Shown here: in pieces, positions 1-9,123 of the stretch
Layout: each line of letters starts with the position of its first letter
Position numbering within the stretch: the stretch's first letter is position 1
From: Luidia sarsii
Taxonomy: Eukaryota > Echinodermata > Asteroidea > Paxillosida > Luidiidae
Reading direction: 5' to 3'
Assembly (NCBI GenBank): GCA_949987565.1
Contig: OX465103.1
Coordinates: forward strand, 15,509,280-15,573,279
Length of the DNA: 64,000 bases
Program-made: the position numbers and the translations under genes
The notes under the pieces: model-generated
Seen by the model: only the letters and a program-made list of their open reading frames with translations
Database searches by the model: none
What the model was told of the DNA's origin: nothing

Positions 1-691
1 TGAGGAGGAGCAGGAGGAGCAGGAATAGGAGGAAGAGGAGGAAGAGGAGGAAGAGGAGCAGGAGGAGCAGGAGAAGAAGGAGGAGCAGGAGGAGGAGGAA
101 GAGGAGGAGCAGGAGGAAGAGGAGGAGCAGGAGGAGGAAGAGGAGCAGGAGCAGGAGGAGCAGGAGGAGGAAGAGGAGGAGGAGCAAGAGGAGCAGGAGG
201 AGCAGGAGGAGCAGGAGGAGCAGGAGAAGCAGGAGGGGAGGAAGAGGAGGAGCAGGAGGAGGAGCAGGAGGAGGAGCAGGAGGAGGAGCAGGAGGAGCAG
301 GAGGAGGAGCAGGAGGAGGAGGAAGAGGAGCAGGAGGAGCAGGAGGAGCAGGAGAAGGAGGAAGAGGAGGAAGAGGAGGAGCAGGAGGAGCAGGAGGAGG
401 AAGAGGAGGAGGAGCAGGAGGAGCAGGAGGAGGAAGAGTAGCAGGGGGAGCAGGAGGAGCAGGAGGAGCAGGAGGAGCAGGAAGAGGAGGAGCAGGAGGA
501 GGAGCAGGAGGAGGAGCAGGAGGAGGAAGAGGAGGAGGAACAGGAGGAACAGGAGGAAAAGGTGCAGGAGCAGGAGGAAGAGGAGCAGGAGGAGCAGGAG
601 GAGGAAAGAAGGAGGAGGAGGAGGAGGAGGAGGAGGAGGAGAGGAGGAGGAGGAGGAGGAGAGGAGGAGGAGGAGGAGGAGAAGAAGCAGG
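1..691. repeat. Purine-rich GGA/GCA triplet microsatellite
   Basis: An imperfect array of GGA, GCA and GAA triplets on the plus strand, with no gene. The left edge is cut by the window. The minus strand, which is the sense strand of the PMCA transcript if that extends here, would be a TCC/TGC pyrimidine tract. Confidence 0.95.
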
Positions 692-1203
692 AGCTTGGGC
701 AGAAGAAAGGTGAAAACTGAAACAACAATGAAAACGATGAAGATGACAGCAGAGGGGGAAAGGAGACCATGCACGATGGACACAACCACAAATGACAGCG
801 TGGGTTGGGGATTTTTTTTTTTACAAATAAAGGAAAAACTGACTGGACTTTTAAAACAATTTCAAACAATATTCAAACAGTCTTTTAGCGTAAAGATAAG
901 GTCAGATTACATCCTCGATTATATTTTTCCTTTGGATTGTTTGCTATCCAGCTCTTAGATAGGAGTCATCCCAAATACTCTACTATCTTTTCAATGGGTT
1001 TTCGGGTATTGATTTGTTGGGGCCATTGTTTGTTTTGTATTCTGAACAGAAACAAATTCAAAAGAGCAAATTTAATTAACACCGACAAACATAAATGCTT
1101 TAGGGCAAAGTAGTTTTTGTGGTTTTTTTTTCTTTCGGCTTTATTTTTATAATCAAAAGGTTCCCAGTCAGTTTTTCCTTTGTTTGTTTGACTTGAATTG
1201 AAA
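692..1203. other. Unassigned non-coding sequence
   Basis: Mixed AT-rich sequence between the purine array and the tRNA-like repeat. The only open frame (695-958, plus strand, 87 codons) starts in repeat and has no recognisable motif. I see no supported feature. Confidence 0.6.
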
Positions 1204-1467
1204 AAGCTGCATCCACTTTCCGTGATCCCTGAGTTGCTACAGCCAGGTTCACAGTCAATTGGTAGTTTGCATCAGGATGAAAGCAGGGGTGTGATCCCTG
1301 AAGACATACGGCAGTTGGTGATTGAATTGCTTCTGAGTGGTGCCCCCCACCTCGGCAAAGACTAGTTGACTATTTCGTGAGGGCCGCCATCCAAGGGCTG
1401 GATAGCTCAGATGGAAGGGCACTGGTCGTTAATCCAGGGGTCTTGGGTTCAAGTCCCACTCCAATCC
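1204..1467 (+). mobile_element. tRNA-like repeat (SINE-like) with 5' unique part
   Basis: Bases 1396-1467 resemble a tRNA. The box A-like stretch is TAGCTCAGATGG and box B is GGTTCAAGTCC; the 7-bp acceptor stem pairs at six positions (GGCTGGA with TCCAATC), and the D arm (GCTC/GGGC) and T arm can form. The anticodon loop would be 8 bases (TCGTTAAT) and lacks the normal U before the anticodon, so a functional tRNA is unlikely. The upstream part (1204-1320) has a diverged relative at 18109-18226, which shows that this is a dispersed repeat. Together these suggest a SINE or a tRNA-derived relic. Confidence 0.55.
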
Positions 1468-2400
1468 AAGTTTTCTTTGCCAATTCTTCAATTTGTTCTA
1501 GAAGTTAAGAGTCAGTTTTTCCTTTGTCCGTTTAATTGTTTTTATGATCATTAATTTTTGTTTTCCCTTCATGGTTTATGAAGAGGTGTCAAAGGACACT
1601 TTGTACTTGGTAGGGAGGGTAGCGATGCTATGGAGTGGTGTGGGAATGTAGCTTCATCTGCAAAGGATTGACGACTGGCTATTGGGACAGTGGAGAGAGC
1701 GAGGCTGCGGGGAGATGGATGAGAGGAGCAGAGCGGAGGGCATGGGAGGGGTTAGGTTAGGCGGGGCTAGGCGGGGCTAGGCTAGGCCGAGCGATGAGCA
1801 TTGATGGATCACACATGAGTCATGAGGTGAGAAATGATCGGTACAACACTCAAATGAAAAATCTAAAAAATAAAATAAAAAATGTCAAAAAAAAAAGAAA
1901 AAGAAAAAAAAAGGGGGGATTTCGGGGGGCGGGCCGCTACACGGCAAAGTATGCGTGCTGGTTCAACCACGAGCCACCAACCATACACAGCAAATGGAAA
2001 ATGAAGGCAGTATATGCTACTCACAGCACGGGACTTCCAGCGCAAATTGAACCATCATGGGGGTGGGAGGACAGCGTGGAATACGGGGTGAAATTGTTTT
2101 TGTTTGTTCAAAAATAGGATTCGGGGGTAAGAGGGTAAGAGGGAAAGGGGAGGGTGAAGGGGGGGAGGGGTGAAGGGGGAGTAGAAAAAAACCACAAGAG
2201 GTGAAAAAGTGACCTAAATGGGTAAAAAAAATATATATATCCAATGGCCCATTCAATGCAACGTGGATGAGCTACTGACAGTAATGGGAAGACAAAATTG
2301 GGGGCGGGGCAGGATGGGGCGGTGGGAGAGGGGATGGGCTTCTACTGTCAATACCGCCGCGGCTATTTTTTGCCACGGATTTTGAAAGGTCGGATCCAAC
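1468..2400. other. Unassigned non-coding sequence
   Basis: Contains a short GGTTAGGTTAGGCGGGGCTAG-like stretch near 1750-1790, an A-rich run near 1860-1915 and G-rich runs near 2125-2185. Open frames here are short and compositionally biased. No gene or RNA is recognised. Confidence 0.55.
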
Positions 2401-2431
2401 AGCATGAACAAATGGGACCTATCGAAAAATA

Positions 2432-2530
2432 ATGAGCCTGATGTTTTGATCCAGGTAGGACCTTTCTCTCCAAGGCATTCAGCCATGGAGAAAGGTCCCG
2501 CTACTGGTAGGTTCAAAACATCAGGCTCAC
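2432..2530. mobile_element. Element A-type palindrome
   Basis: Near-perfect inverted repeat. The left arm reads AGCCTGATGTTTTGATCC then TAGGACCTTTCTC; the right arm reads GAGAAAGGTCCCGCTA then GGTTCAAAACATCAGGCT. A short loop (CCAAGGCATTCAGCCATG) separates the arms. The same arms recur at about 18 other places in this window (see 4888-5190). Confidence 0.75.
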
Positions 2531-2964
2531 TCAATTGTTGCCGATTTGCATTTTGGTTATTCAAGTCTGTGTTGAAGATGAGTTTTTTTGTACTGACTTT
2601 AAATTTGCAAAAAGAAATCATAACCTCTTCTCACTCAAATGTAAAATGAAACTTCGCCTGAATGGGAACAACATTTTGGATGCAAAAATTATAATTATAA
2701 TGTGAATCCTCTATGGATTTCACAGATCAAAATGAATGAAAATTGATTTTCTTTTTTTTTTCTCGGGGTTTTTGTTTTGCGGTTAAAGATCTGGGTCCTC
2801 GATCTGTGCGCACAAATCGACACTAGACACGACACACGGTGACACACGACGCAGTAACCATGACACCAGTAACCACAGCAACAGGACCAGTAACGAGTAC
2901 ACACACACACTCCAAATAAGGGAAGGGTCGGAACGAGGGGGGGGGTGGGGTTGGGGGCAAGTCT

Positions 2965-3245
2965 TACCCCTTAGTACCCAGTGCTCATTTCCCTGGTATC
3001 CAGCAATCTTGTCCATGTTATCCAGTGCTCTTTTCCATGGTACATGTACCCAGTGTGCTTTTCCCTGTACCTAGGGCCCTTTTCCCTGGTATCCAGCACT
3101 CTTTTCCCTGGTATCCAGCACTCTTTTCCCTGGTATCCAGCACTCTTTTCCATGGTACCCAGCTCTCTTATACCTGGTACCCAGTGCTCTTTTCCAAGGT
3201 ACCCAGTGCTTAGTCCATGGTACCCAGTGCACCTTTCTCTGGAAC
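2965..3245. repeat. 24-bp tandem repeat, about 11 copies
   Basis: The unit is approximately CTCTTTTCCCTGGTATCCAG plus CA and two more bases, degrading towards both ends (GTACCCAGTG variants). Open frames on both strands here (for example 2971-3345 minus) are translations of this unit, because 24 is a multiple of three. Confidence 0.9.
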
Positions 3246-4260
3246 CCATAATACTGGGTTTTTTTTTTTTTAAATTTCCAAAACAAAGAAGGTTTGGAAG
3301 TGCTCCCAAAAAGGACTTCAAAAACCGAGACACCCCCTTTTGCAAGTTTGAAGGACTATATGTAAGACCCCTTCCACCCCTTTACATGCAACACGTTTTT
3401 GACTCGACAAATAAGGATGGGGAGAGGGGGGATGCCAAAGGGGGAAGACAAGGCCTTTGGCTAACATCTTAGTCCGGCCTAGTGCAGCTGTATGGTGCTG
3501 TACTCCATTCTGTAGGGTTTTGTGTGTGTGTGTGTGTTGGTACAAATTACACCCAAGCAAGTCATTTCTCATTGGAGTAAGGGGGAGGGAGGGTGGGGCT
3601 CCAGGAAGTTGGGAACGGGAGAAAAGGGGGGGGGGAGAGTCGTCGGGTAAAACAAACAGGCAAACATGGTGAATGTGCAGTGTGTCAACCATCCGTGAAT
3701 AGACATCGTGTAGGGAGTGTTTGTGGACACCTGTCTACTGCTTCTCTTTTCTTTTAAACGGCAAGGAGGGGGTGTTGATGGGGAAAGGGTACCAGACGCT
3801 GGGGGGAGGGGAGAATGACTCGAGAAAGAAACAAAAAGGTGTCATATCTGAAGTATGACTGGCTCTGAAAGTGATGAGTGAACTTTTCCTTATGGAGCTA
3901 CCCGATGAGCTATCTGTGACTCAATTTGCCCCGACCCATAACTACTGCAGAGCAAAGATGACACCACTCTGAGCCTTTCCGGGCACAGTTCATCCTCATG
4001 GGGACTCATGGTGCCCTTAGGGACTGGGAGCCCCCCCCCCCCCCTCCCCACCACCCACTCCCCCAAAAGACAGGACCAGGGGACAGGTTGCAGAGTCAAC
4101 CTGCCATTCTCAGCTTCTATTGCTTTGGCATTGCTCCGAAAGACGAGGGTGAAATGTGGCTTCTTAGGGGAGCAGGTATGAACTAGGTTTGGATTTTCTT
4201 TTTAGTGCCCCCCCCCAATCCGGACCTCTCCTTCCCCCCTTTGTCCCAAAGAGAAGGGAC
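3246..4260. other. Unassigned non-coding sequence
   Basis: Includes a short GT run (3520-3537), poly-G and poly-C runs, and no recognisable coding homology. If the PMCA gene continues left, this would be intron. I looked here for a calmodulin-binding tail exon and did not find one. Confidence 0.55.
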
Positions 4261-4266
4261 CAGGTG

Positions 4267-4408
4267 TGGATTTCACAAAGCCTTACGATGCATCGTAACT
4301 CATGGATAACCCATCGCAAGTTGTGATACACCGTACGGTTTCTGTGCATCGCTCATCGCCTTGCGATTGATCGTAAGCTACGATGAGTTTGGTGAAATCG
4401 ACTGCAGG
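4267..4408. mobile_element. Element B: palindromic MITE with GATTTCAC ends
   Basis: Small inverted-repeat element. The left end is GGATTTCACAAAGCCTTACG; the right end is CATGAGTTTGGTGAAATCG with TACGA before it, whose complement begins CGATTTCACC. Internal inverted words are GATGCATCGTAA and GCGATTGATCGTAAG. Other copies or halves lie at 6304-6488, 6555-6703, 18356-18422, 20786-20853, 54346-54495 and 62226-62376. There is no coding capacity. This copy begins about 90 bases past the last PMCA donor. Confidence 0.75.
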
Positions 4409-4496
4409 GCCAGGGGAGGGGGGAGGGAGCAGGGAAGTGGAAGGGAGGTGGGTTGGGAGGGGTGGGGAGGGGCAGGGGCAGGGAGTCGAGACCAAC

Positions 4497-4781
4497 CTGC
4501 TGCTGGAGTCGCGTCAGCCCCCGCATCCACAGGATCTGGGCCCGCTTCAGCTCCACCCGCGAGTCGCCCCGGTCGATCTCGTCAATCTCCGTGATGCTGG
4601 GCAGCTGCTCGGTGGTGCTGCCCCGGCCGTAGGCCAGGTTGGGCAGCCAGTGAGTGGGCACGGTCAGGATGACCTGGTGCCAGAGGAGCACGCCCAGGCC
4701 AAAGAACAGGCACCAGCCCCACTCCTCCAGGCTCAGGCCTGTCGTGCTGAAGATCAGCCCGCCAAACTCCACCAGGAGGAC
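4497..4781 (-). CDS. PMCA exon: segment 10 and start of calmodulin-binding tail
   Basis: Last recognised exon: 285 bases, 95 codons, phase 0 at both ends. The acceptor is CGGGCAG|GTC and the donor CAG|GTTGGT. It encodes VLLVEFGGLIFST, then LSLEEWGWCLFFGLGVLLWHQ (segment 10, about 17-37) and VPTHWLPNLAYGRGST. An acidic stretch follows (TEIDEIDRGDSRVE, 64-77), then LKRAQILWMRGLTRLQQQ (78-95). The last block corresponds to the start of the calmodulin-binding domain (LRRGQILWFRGLNRIQTQ in vertebrates). The exon ends at the same point where vertebrate genes use alternative splice site C to make a and b tails. No tail exon is recognisable between here and base 1. Confidence 0.95.
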
Positions 4782-4887
4782 CTGCCCGCCAGTCAAAATT
4801 TTCGTAAAATGAAAAATGAAAAGAAGAAGGGAAAACAAAAACAAACAACAAAAATGAAAATCTAATCTATTGCTCACTTAAAGTGAT

Positions 4888-5190
4888 ATACAAAGATGTT
4901 GCAAACTGCTTACTGACTAAAATTACCAAAATGCAAATCTTAAAATTTAGTGGGCCTGACGTTTCGATCCTAGCAGGACTTTTCTCAAAGGCAGAGTGAC
5001 AAGGACAACACAGATACATGTACACGAAGGAAGGGGGAAGAGAGTGAATAGGACACGGATGAGAAACAAAGGACTTGTTTATTCCAAACTCCAAAGTTTG
5101 AGGGCCCGACGTTGCGATCCAAGCGGGGCCTTTGAGAAAGGTCCCGCTCGGATCGAAACGTCGGCGAGCAGTTTGCAACAGTTTTTGTAT
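4888..5190. mobile_element. Element A: MITE with 14-bp perfect terminal repeats
   Basis: Full-length copy in the intron between 4782 and 5792. The terminal inverted repeat TGTTGCAAACTGCT (4897-4910) is matched exactly by its complement at 5167-5180; an ATACAAA-type extension flanks both. Inner arms are GGGCCTGACGTTTCGATCC and TAGCAGGACTTTTCTCAAAGG on the left, CCTTTGAGAAAGGTCCCGCT and CGGATCGAAACGTCGG on the right. The 100-base centre is unrelated to the arms. It has no open frame of its own, so it is non-autonomous. Confidence 0.85.
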
Positions 5191-5792
5191 TAACTACTTG
5201 CTTATTTAGTTAGTCATCGATTATGAATATGTATTGATATTCTCATGACATAGGTACATGTATTACATGTACAGGTATTCTTGTAATATTTGTATCATCT
5301 TCGAAATCAGTGGAAGCATTGAAATACAATATCTTTTCGAGTGTGGAGAGTAGCAGCAAGTTTGGGCTGGTCAGGGGTGGTTTACACCATGTAAAAAATG
5401 TCTCTTTTGTGTCAGTGTGTGTGTGTGTGTGTGAAATGAGATTTGAAAGGTTTTCGTGGTAAGGATAGCAGAAGGAGTACTGGTAGGTTTGCGGTGACAC
5501 CATGTAAAATCTCTCTTTTGTGGAGTCAAATAGAACCATGGCCACTGGTTCGATTCAGAACCACATGAAATAACCTTCAAATCTCATCAAACTGTATGAA
5601 AGGACAACTGAGTGGGAAGATTCTCAGACAGTTAGCAAAGAATATTCAACTGAAGGAGAATAAACAAGGGAAGAAATGTAAACAAATTAAGGAATGGAGA
5701 GTGTGACCACTCCCCCCCACCCACACACACACAATGATTCCACCCACCCCCCTGCCCCGGGTCACCCCCACCCCACCCAAAGGGTCACGCAC
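5191..5792 (-). other. Remainder of PMCA intron
   Basis: Contains a short GT run at 5414-5430 and C-rich sequence next to the donor. A short direct repeat (TTTACACCATGTAAAA / GACACCATGTAAAATC) lies near 5381 and 5492. No other feature is seen. Confidence 0.6.
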
Positions 5793-6004
5793 CTGCACCC
5801 CTAACGTGCCGAAGAAGATGATGAGGAAGACGGGGTTGGTGTGGATCCCTGAGAAGACGTCCCGCTCGCCGTGCACCTTGCGGGCGTTGATCTCGTTGAA
5901 GATCTGCATCAGGACGAAGGTGTTGAAGATGAGGGTGAAGTGGGCGGTGGGGGAGCCCGTCGTGCCCGACTCCTTGCCGTCGTCCAGGTCAAACAGCTGC
6001 GGGC
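5793..6004 (-). CDS. PMCA exon: transmembrane segments 8-9
   Basis: The exon is 212 bases; the first GC completes Gly from the previous exon, then 70 codons follow. The acceptor is GCCGCAG|GC and the donor CAG|GTGCGT. It encodes PQLFDLDDGKESG (extracellular loop), then HFTLIFNTFVLMQIFNEINA (21-40), the segment-8 block that is almost invariant in PMCAs. RKVHGERDVFSGIHTNPVF and segment 9 (57-69) follow. It ends GTLGVQ and runs on into VLLVEFGG. The loop GKESGTTGSPTAH is the only poorly conserved part. Confidence 0.96.
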
Positions 6005-6303
6005 CTGCGGCGACAATGAGAAGAAGCACCAATCAATAGAAGGGGGGGGGGGGCAATGCAGGAACAACAGGAACTAAGCACACCTGAAAACTCCAACGGC
6101 TCAATGACAGTTTGCCCTACTCAATGCAAAAAGCAATGTGTACTTTAGCACTTAGTAATCTACACGATTGCCTGCTGAAAGAAAATTACAGGCAGTCAAA
6201 GACGTCTGCGCTAGAAAGCAAAGAGTCTCAGGTTCGAATCTCACCCAAGCCGCATTTTACAGACCAGGAACCACTCAAAGAGGCAAAGGTTGGACCAGCG
6301 CAC

Positions 6304-6488
6304 AATTTCACCAAGCTTGTCGTAACTTTAATCAAGCGATCAAGCGATCAATCGATCAATCCATCAATCGATCAATCGCAAGACGATGAGCGATGCACAG
6401 AAACCATGCAGCTCATCACAGCTAGCGATGGGTTTGTCGGTGTATTAGTTGAGCGACGATGCATCATAAGGCTTTGTGAGATCCACGC
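6304..6488. mobile_element. Element B copy
   Basis: The left end is CAATTTCACCAAGC and the right end AAGGCTTTGTGAGATCCACG, matching the 4267-4408 ends. The centre includes a run of GATCAATC-type repeats and GCAAGACGATGAGCGATGC, also found in the 54346 copy. Lies in the intron between 6005 and 6720. A tRNA box B-like word (GGTTCGAATCTC) sits just left at 6233. Confidence 0.7.
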
Positions 6489-6554
6489 CAGGACCGAGTC
6501 AATCTATTGCTAAAAGGTAAGGTGTGACATGGGCCAGGGAAATTGATCGTCCAG

Positions 6555-6703
6555 TGATCAACTTCATGGAACTCATCATAACTTGCGACAAATCGCAAGA
6601 CAATGAGCCGAAACCATTTGACCAATCCCAAACGTGCGACGGGCTAGCCACCGCTATCAAAGTCAGGCTGCGATGCCTCGTGAGGCTTTGCCAAATCCAC
6701 CCT
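6555..6703. mobile_element. Element B copy beside a PMCA donor site
   Basis: The left end is diverged (GATCAACTTCATGGAACTCA); the right end GTGAGGCTTTGCCAAATCCA keeps the family signature. The internal ATCGCAAGACAATGAGC matches other copies. It ends about 17 bases from the donor of the exon at 6721-6934, so it occupies the first part of that intron in the transcript. Confidence 0.65.
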
Positions 6704-6720
6704 CGGGCGTTCCAGCTCAC

Positions 6721-6934
6721 CAACAAAGAGAATGACGAAGATGATGATCAGCTGGTAGACGGCGTGGCCCAGAATGCTCTTGACCATGACCTTGGAGATG
6801 AGAGCCTTGGCCCGGCCGTAGGGCTTGCGGCAGAGGAGCGAGTCGGTGGGCATCTCGGTGGCCAGGGCAAGGGAGGCGAAGGAGTCCATGATCAGGTTCA
6901 CCCACAGCATCTGGATGGCTCTCAGGGGACTGTC
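6721..6934 (-). CDS. PMCA exon: transmembrane segments 6-7, NLIMD
   Basis: The exon is 214 bases: 71 codons plus one G that completes Gly with the next exon. The acceptor is CCTACAG|GAC and the donor G|GTGAGC. It encodes [19 protein letters not shown]; Asn13 and Asp17 are the segment-6 residues that ligate calcium in [24 protein letters not shown] (22-41) is the cytosolic loop, followed by [12 protein letters not shown] and a hydrophobic segment 7 (58-71). A far longer open frame runs upstream of this exon on the same strand, but that extension is only translated GA repeat, and the CTACAG acceptor plus homology place the true start at 6934. An element-B transposon copy begins about 17 bases after the donor. 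Confidence 0.97.
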
Positions 6935-6974
6935 CTGTAGACACCCAGAGGAAACATCGCAAAAAAGGCACGAG

Positions 6975-8059
6975 AGTGAGAGAGAGGGGAGGAGTGAGAG
7001 AGAGTGAGAGGGGGAGGGAGAGGGAGAGATAGGGGGAGAGAGAGGGGGAGAGAGAGGGAGAGAGAGAGTGAGAGGGGGAGGGATAGGGAGAGAGAGAGGG
7101 GGAGTGAGAGAGAGTGAGAGGGGGAGGAAGAGGGAGAGATAGGGGGAGAGAGAGGGGGAGAGAGAGAGGGGGAGAGAGAGAGTGAGAGGGGGAGGGAGAG
7201 GGAGAGACAGGGAGAGAGAGAGACAGGGAGAGAGAGAGGGAGAGAGAGAGTGAGAGAGAGAGGGAGAGTGAGAGAGAGTGAGAGGGGGAGGAAGAGGGAG
7301 AGATAGGGGGAGAGATAGGGGGAGAGAGAGGGGGAGAGAGAGAGGGAGAGAGAGAGAGAGTGAGAGAGAGTGGGAGAAAGAGAGAGAGTGTGTAAGAGAG
7401 ATAGGAGGAATGTGAGAAAGTGAGAGGAGGAGGGAGAGATAGAGAGAGATAGGAAGAGAGAGGGGAGAGATAGGAAGAGAGAGGGGAGAGATAGGAAGAG
7501 AGAGAGGGCGAGAGAAAGTGAAAGAGAGATTGAGACAGTGAGAGAGACAGAGTGGGAGAGAGAGATGGAGAGAGATAGAGAGAGACAGAGAGAGAGGGAG
7601 AGAGAGAGCAAGAGAAAAGTGAGCGAGTAAGAGAGATGGTGAGAGAGACAGAGTGGGAGAGGGAAAGAAAGAGAGAGAGAGAGAGGGAGAAAGAAAGAGA
7701 GAGAGAGAGGGAGAAAGAAAGAGAGAGAGAGAGAGGGAGAAAGAAAGAGAGAGAGAGAGAGGGAGAAAGAAAGAGAGAGAGAGGGAGAAAGAAAGAGAGA
7801 GAGAGGGAGAAAGAAAGAGAGAGAGAGAGAGGGAGAAAGAAAGAGAGAGAGAGAGAGGGAGAAAGAAAGAGAGAGAGAGAGAGGGAGAAAGAAAGAGAGA
7901 GAGAGAGAGAAAGAAAGAGAGAGAGAGAGAGGGAGAAAGAAAGAGAGAGAGAGAGGGAGAAAGAAAGAGAGAGAGAGAGAGTGGGAGAACGAAAGAGAGA
8001 GAGAGAGAAAGAAAGAGTGAGAGAGAGAGGGAGAAAGACGAAGGGAGAGAGAGAGGGAG

Positions 8060-8090
<31 letters not shown>

Positions 8091-8350
8091 AAGAAAGAGA
8101 GAGAGAGAGGGAGAAAGAAAGAAAGAGAGAGAGAGAGAGAGGGGGAAAGAAAGAGAGAGAGAGAGAGAGAGGGAGAAAGAAAGAGAGAGAGAGAGAGGGA
8201 GAAAGAAAGAGAGAGAGAGAGGGAGAAAGAAAGAAAGAGAGAGAGGGAGAAAGAAAGAGAGAGAGAGAGGGAGAAAGAAAGAGAGAGAGAGAGAGAGAGA
8301 AAGAAAGAGAGAGAGAGAGAGAGGGAGAAAGACGAAGGGAGAGAGAGAGG
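6975..8350. repeat. GA-rich microsatellite (plus strand), 1.4 kb
   Basis: Degenerate GAGAGG/GAGTGAGA on the left, grading into GAGAGAGGGAGAAAGAAA on the right. It fills most of the PMCA intron 6935-8537. In the transcript it is CU-rich and ends about 40 bases upstream of the exon at 6934. The frames of 490-577 codons on the minus strand (SLSLSFF-type) and 240 codons on the plus strand are translated repeat, not genes. Confidence 0.97.
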
Positions 8351-8397
8351 GCTCGTAAACAATTGCAGTCTGGACAGATAGCAAAGTGATACAAAAA

Positions 8398-8445
8398 TGT
8401 TGCAAACTGCCTCTTGACCTCAATGCCAGAAATGCAAATATTATG
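8398..8445. mobile_element. Element A end fragment
   Basis: ATGTTGCAAACTGCCTCTTG followed by CAGAAATGCAAAT matches the terminal part of element A; the remaining arms are absent. It lies about 90 bases after the donor of the exon at 8538-8729 in transcript order. Confidence 0.6.
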
Positions 8446-8537
8446 ATCAACGTGGCAAAATCATTTTTGAATCAACGGTCACACGAAGAAAAAAAAACAC
8501 CTCATGAGTGATTTCAGCATGGCTTCAAACCACTTAC

Positions 8538-8729
8538 GTTGATGATGCAAGCGCCGGTGAAGGCCACCACCACGGCCACCAGGTTGACGGTCAGCTGGAA
8601 CTGCAGGAACTTGGAGATGCTGTCGTAGACGTTGCGGCCCCACATGACCGCCTTGACGATGCTCCGGAAGTTGTCGTCTGTCAGGATGATGTCGCTGGCC
8701 TCCTTGGCAACGTCGGTGCCGGCGATGCC
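8538..8729 (-). CDS. PMCA exon: end of P domain and transmembrane segment 5
   Basis: The exon is 192 bases, 64 codons, phase 0 at both ends. The acceptor is TTCCAAAG|GGC and the donor AAC|GTAAGT, a consensus donor. It starts [21 protein letters not shown] (1-21), one of the most conserved stretches of PMCA, and continues [17 protein letters not shown] (25-41) into segment 5 (about 40-62), ending GACIIN. That joins DSPLRAIQ of the next exon; vertebrate proteins have GACITQDSPLKAVQ at this point, so the residue before the junction differs (IIN for ITQ). The upstream intron holds the 150-bp array; the downstream intron holds a 1.4-kb GA tract. Confidence 0.97.
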
Positions 8730-9004
8730 CTTTGGAAGGAAGGCCACAAAACAAAAAACGTTCAATCGATTCTGGGACGATAATCAATTTATTCTTTAAA
8801 AAAAGAGAAGTACAGGGGGCCAACCTCTTGCTTCTTGCGGGATCTTCTTTAAAGGCAAAATTTGATTTAACCACAGAATTTGTCGTCTTCCGGAAAACCA
8901 GTTTGTCAACAAAGACCTTTTAAAGATAAATGTTTATAGATGCCTACATATAGGACACCTGATCAAATTTGTAACACCTGATCAAATCAAATTTGAGCTC
9001 TGTG

Positions 9005-9123
9005 TAAAAATAAATGTTGCAAAAAGCTTGCTGAATAAAATGACACAAACAAATCTCAAGAATTTAATTAGGAGTACCTGACATTTTTCGATCCTAGCAG
9101 GACCTTTCCTCAAAGGTCCTTTT
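9005..9123. mobile_element. Element A, left half
   Basis: ATGTTGCAAAAAGCTTGCTG, AAATGACACAAACAAATCTC, then CCTGACATTTTTCGATCC and TAGCAGGACCTTTCCTCAAAGG in the family order. The right arm is missing; the 150-bp tandem array begins exactly where it should start. Confidence 0.7.

Noticed and set aside
1396..1467. Functional tRNA gene
   Set aside because: The anticodon loop has eight bases and lacks the conserved U33, the acceptor stem has a mismatch, and the neighbouring module is dispersed.
6644..8450. Minus-strand frames of 490-577 codons rich in Leu, Ser, Phe
   Set aside because: They are translations of the GA microsatellite; only the last ~71 codons of one frame are real PMCA exon, and the acceptor at 6935-6937 cuts off the rest.
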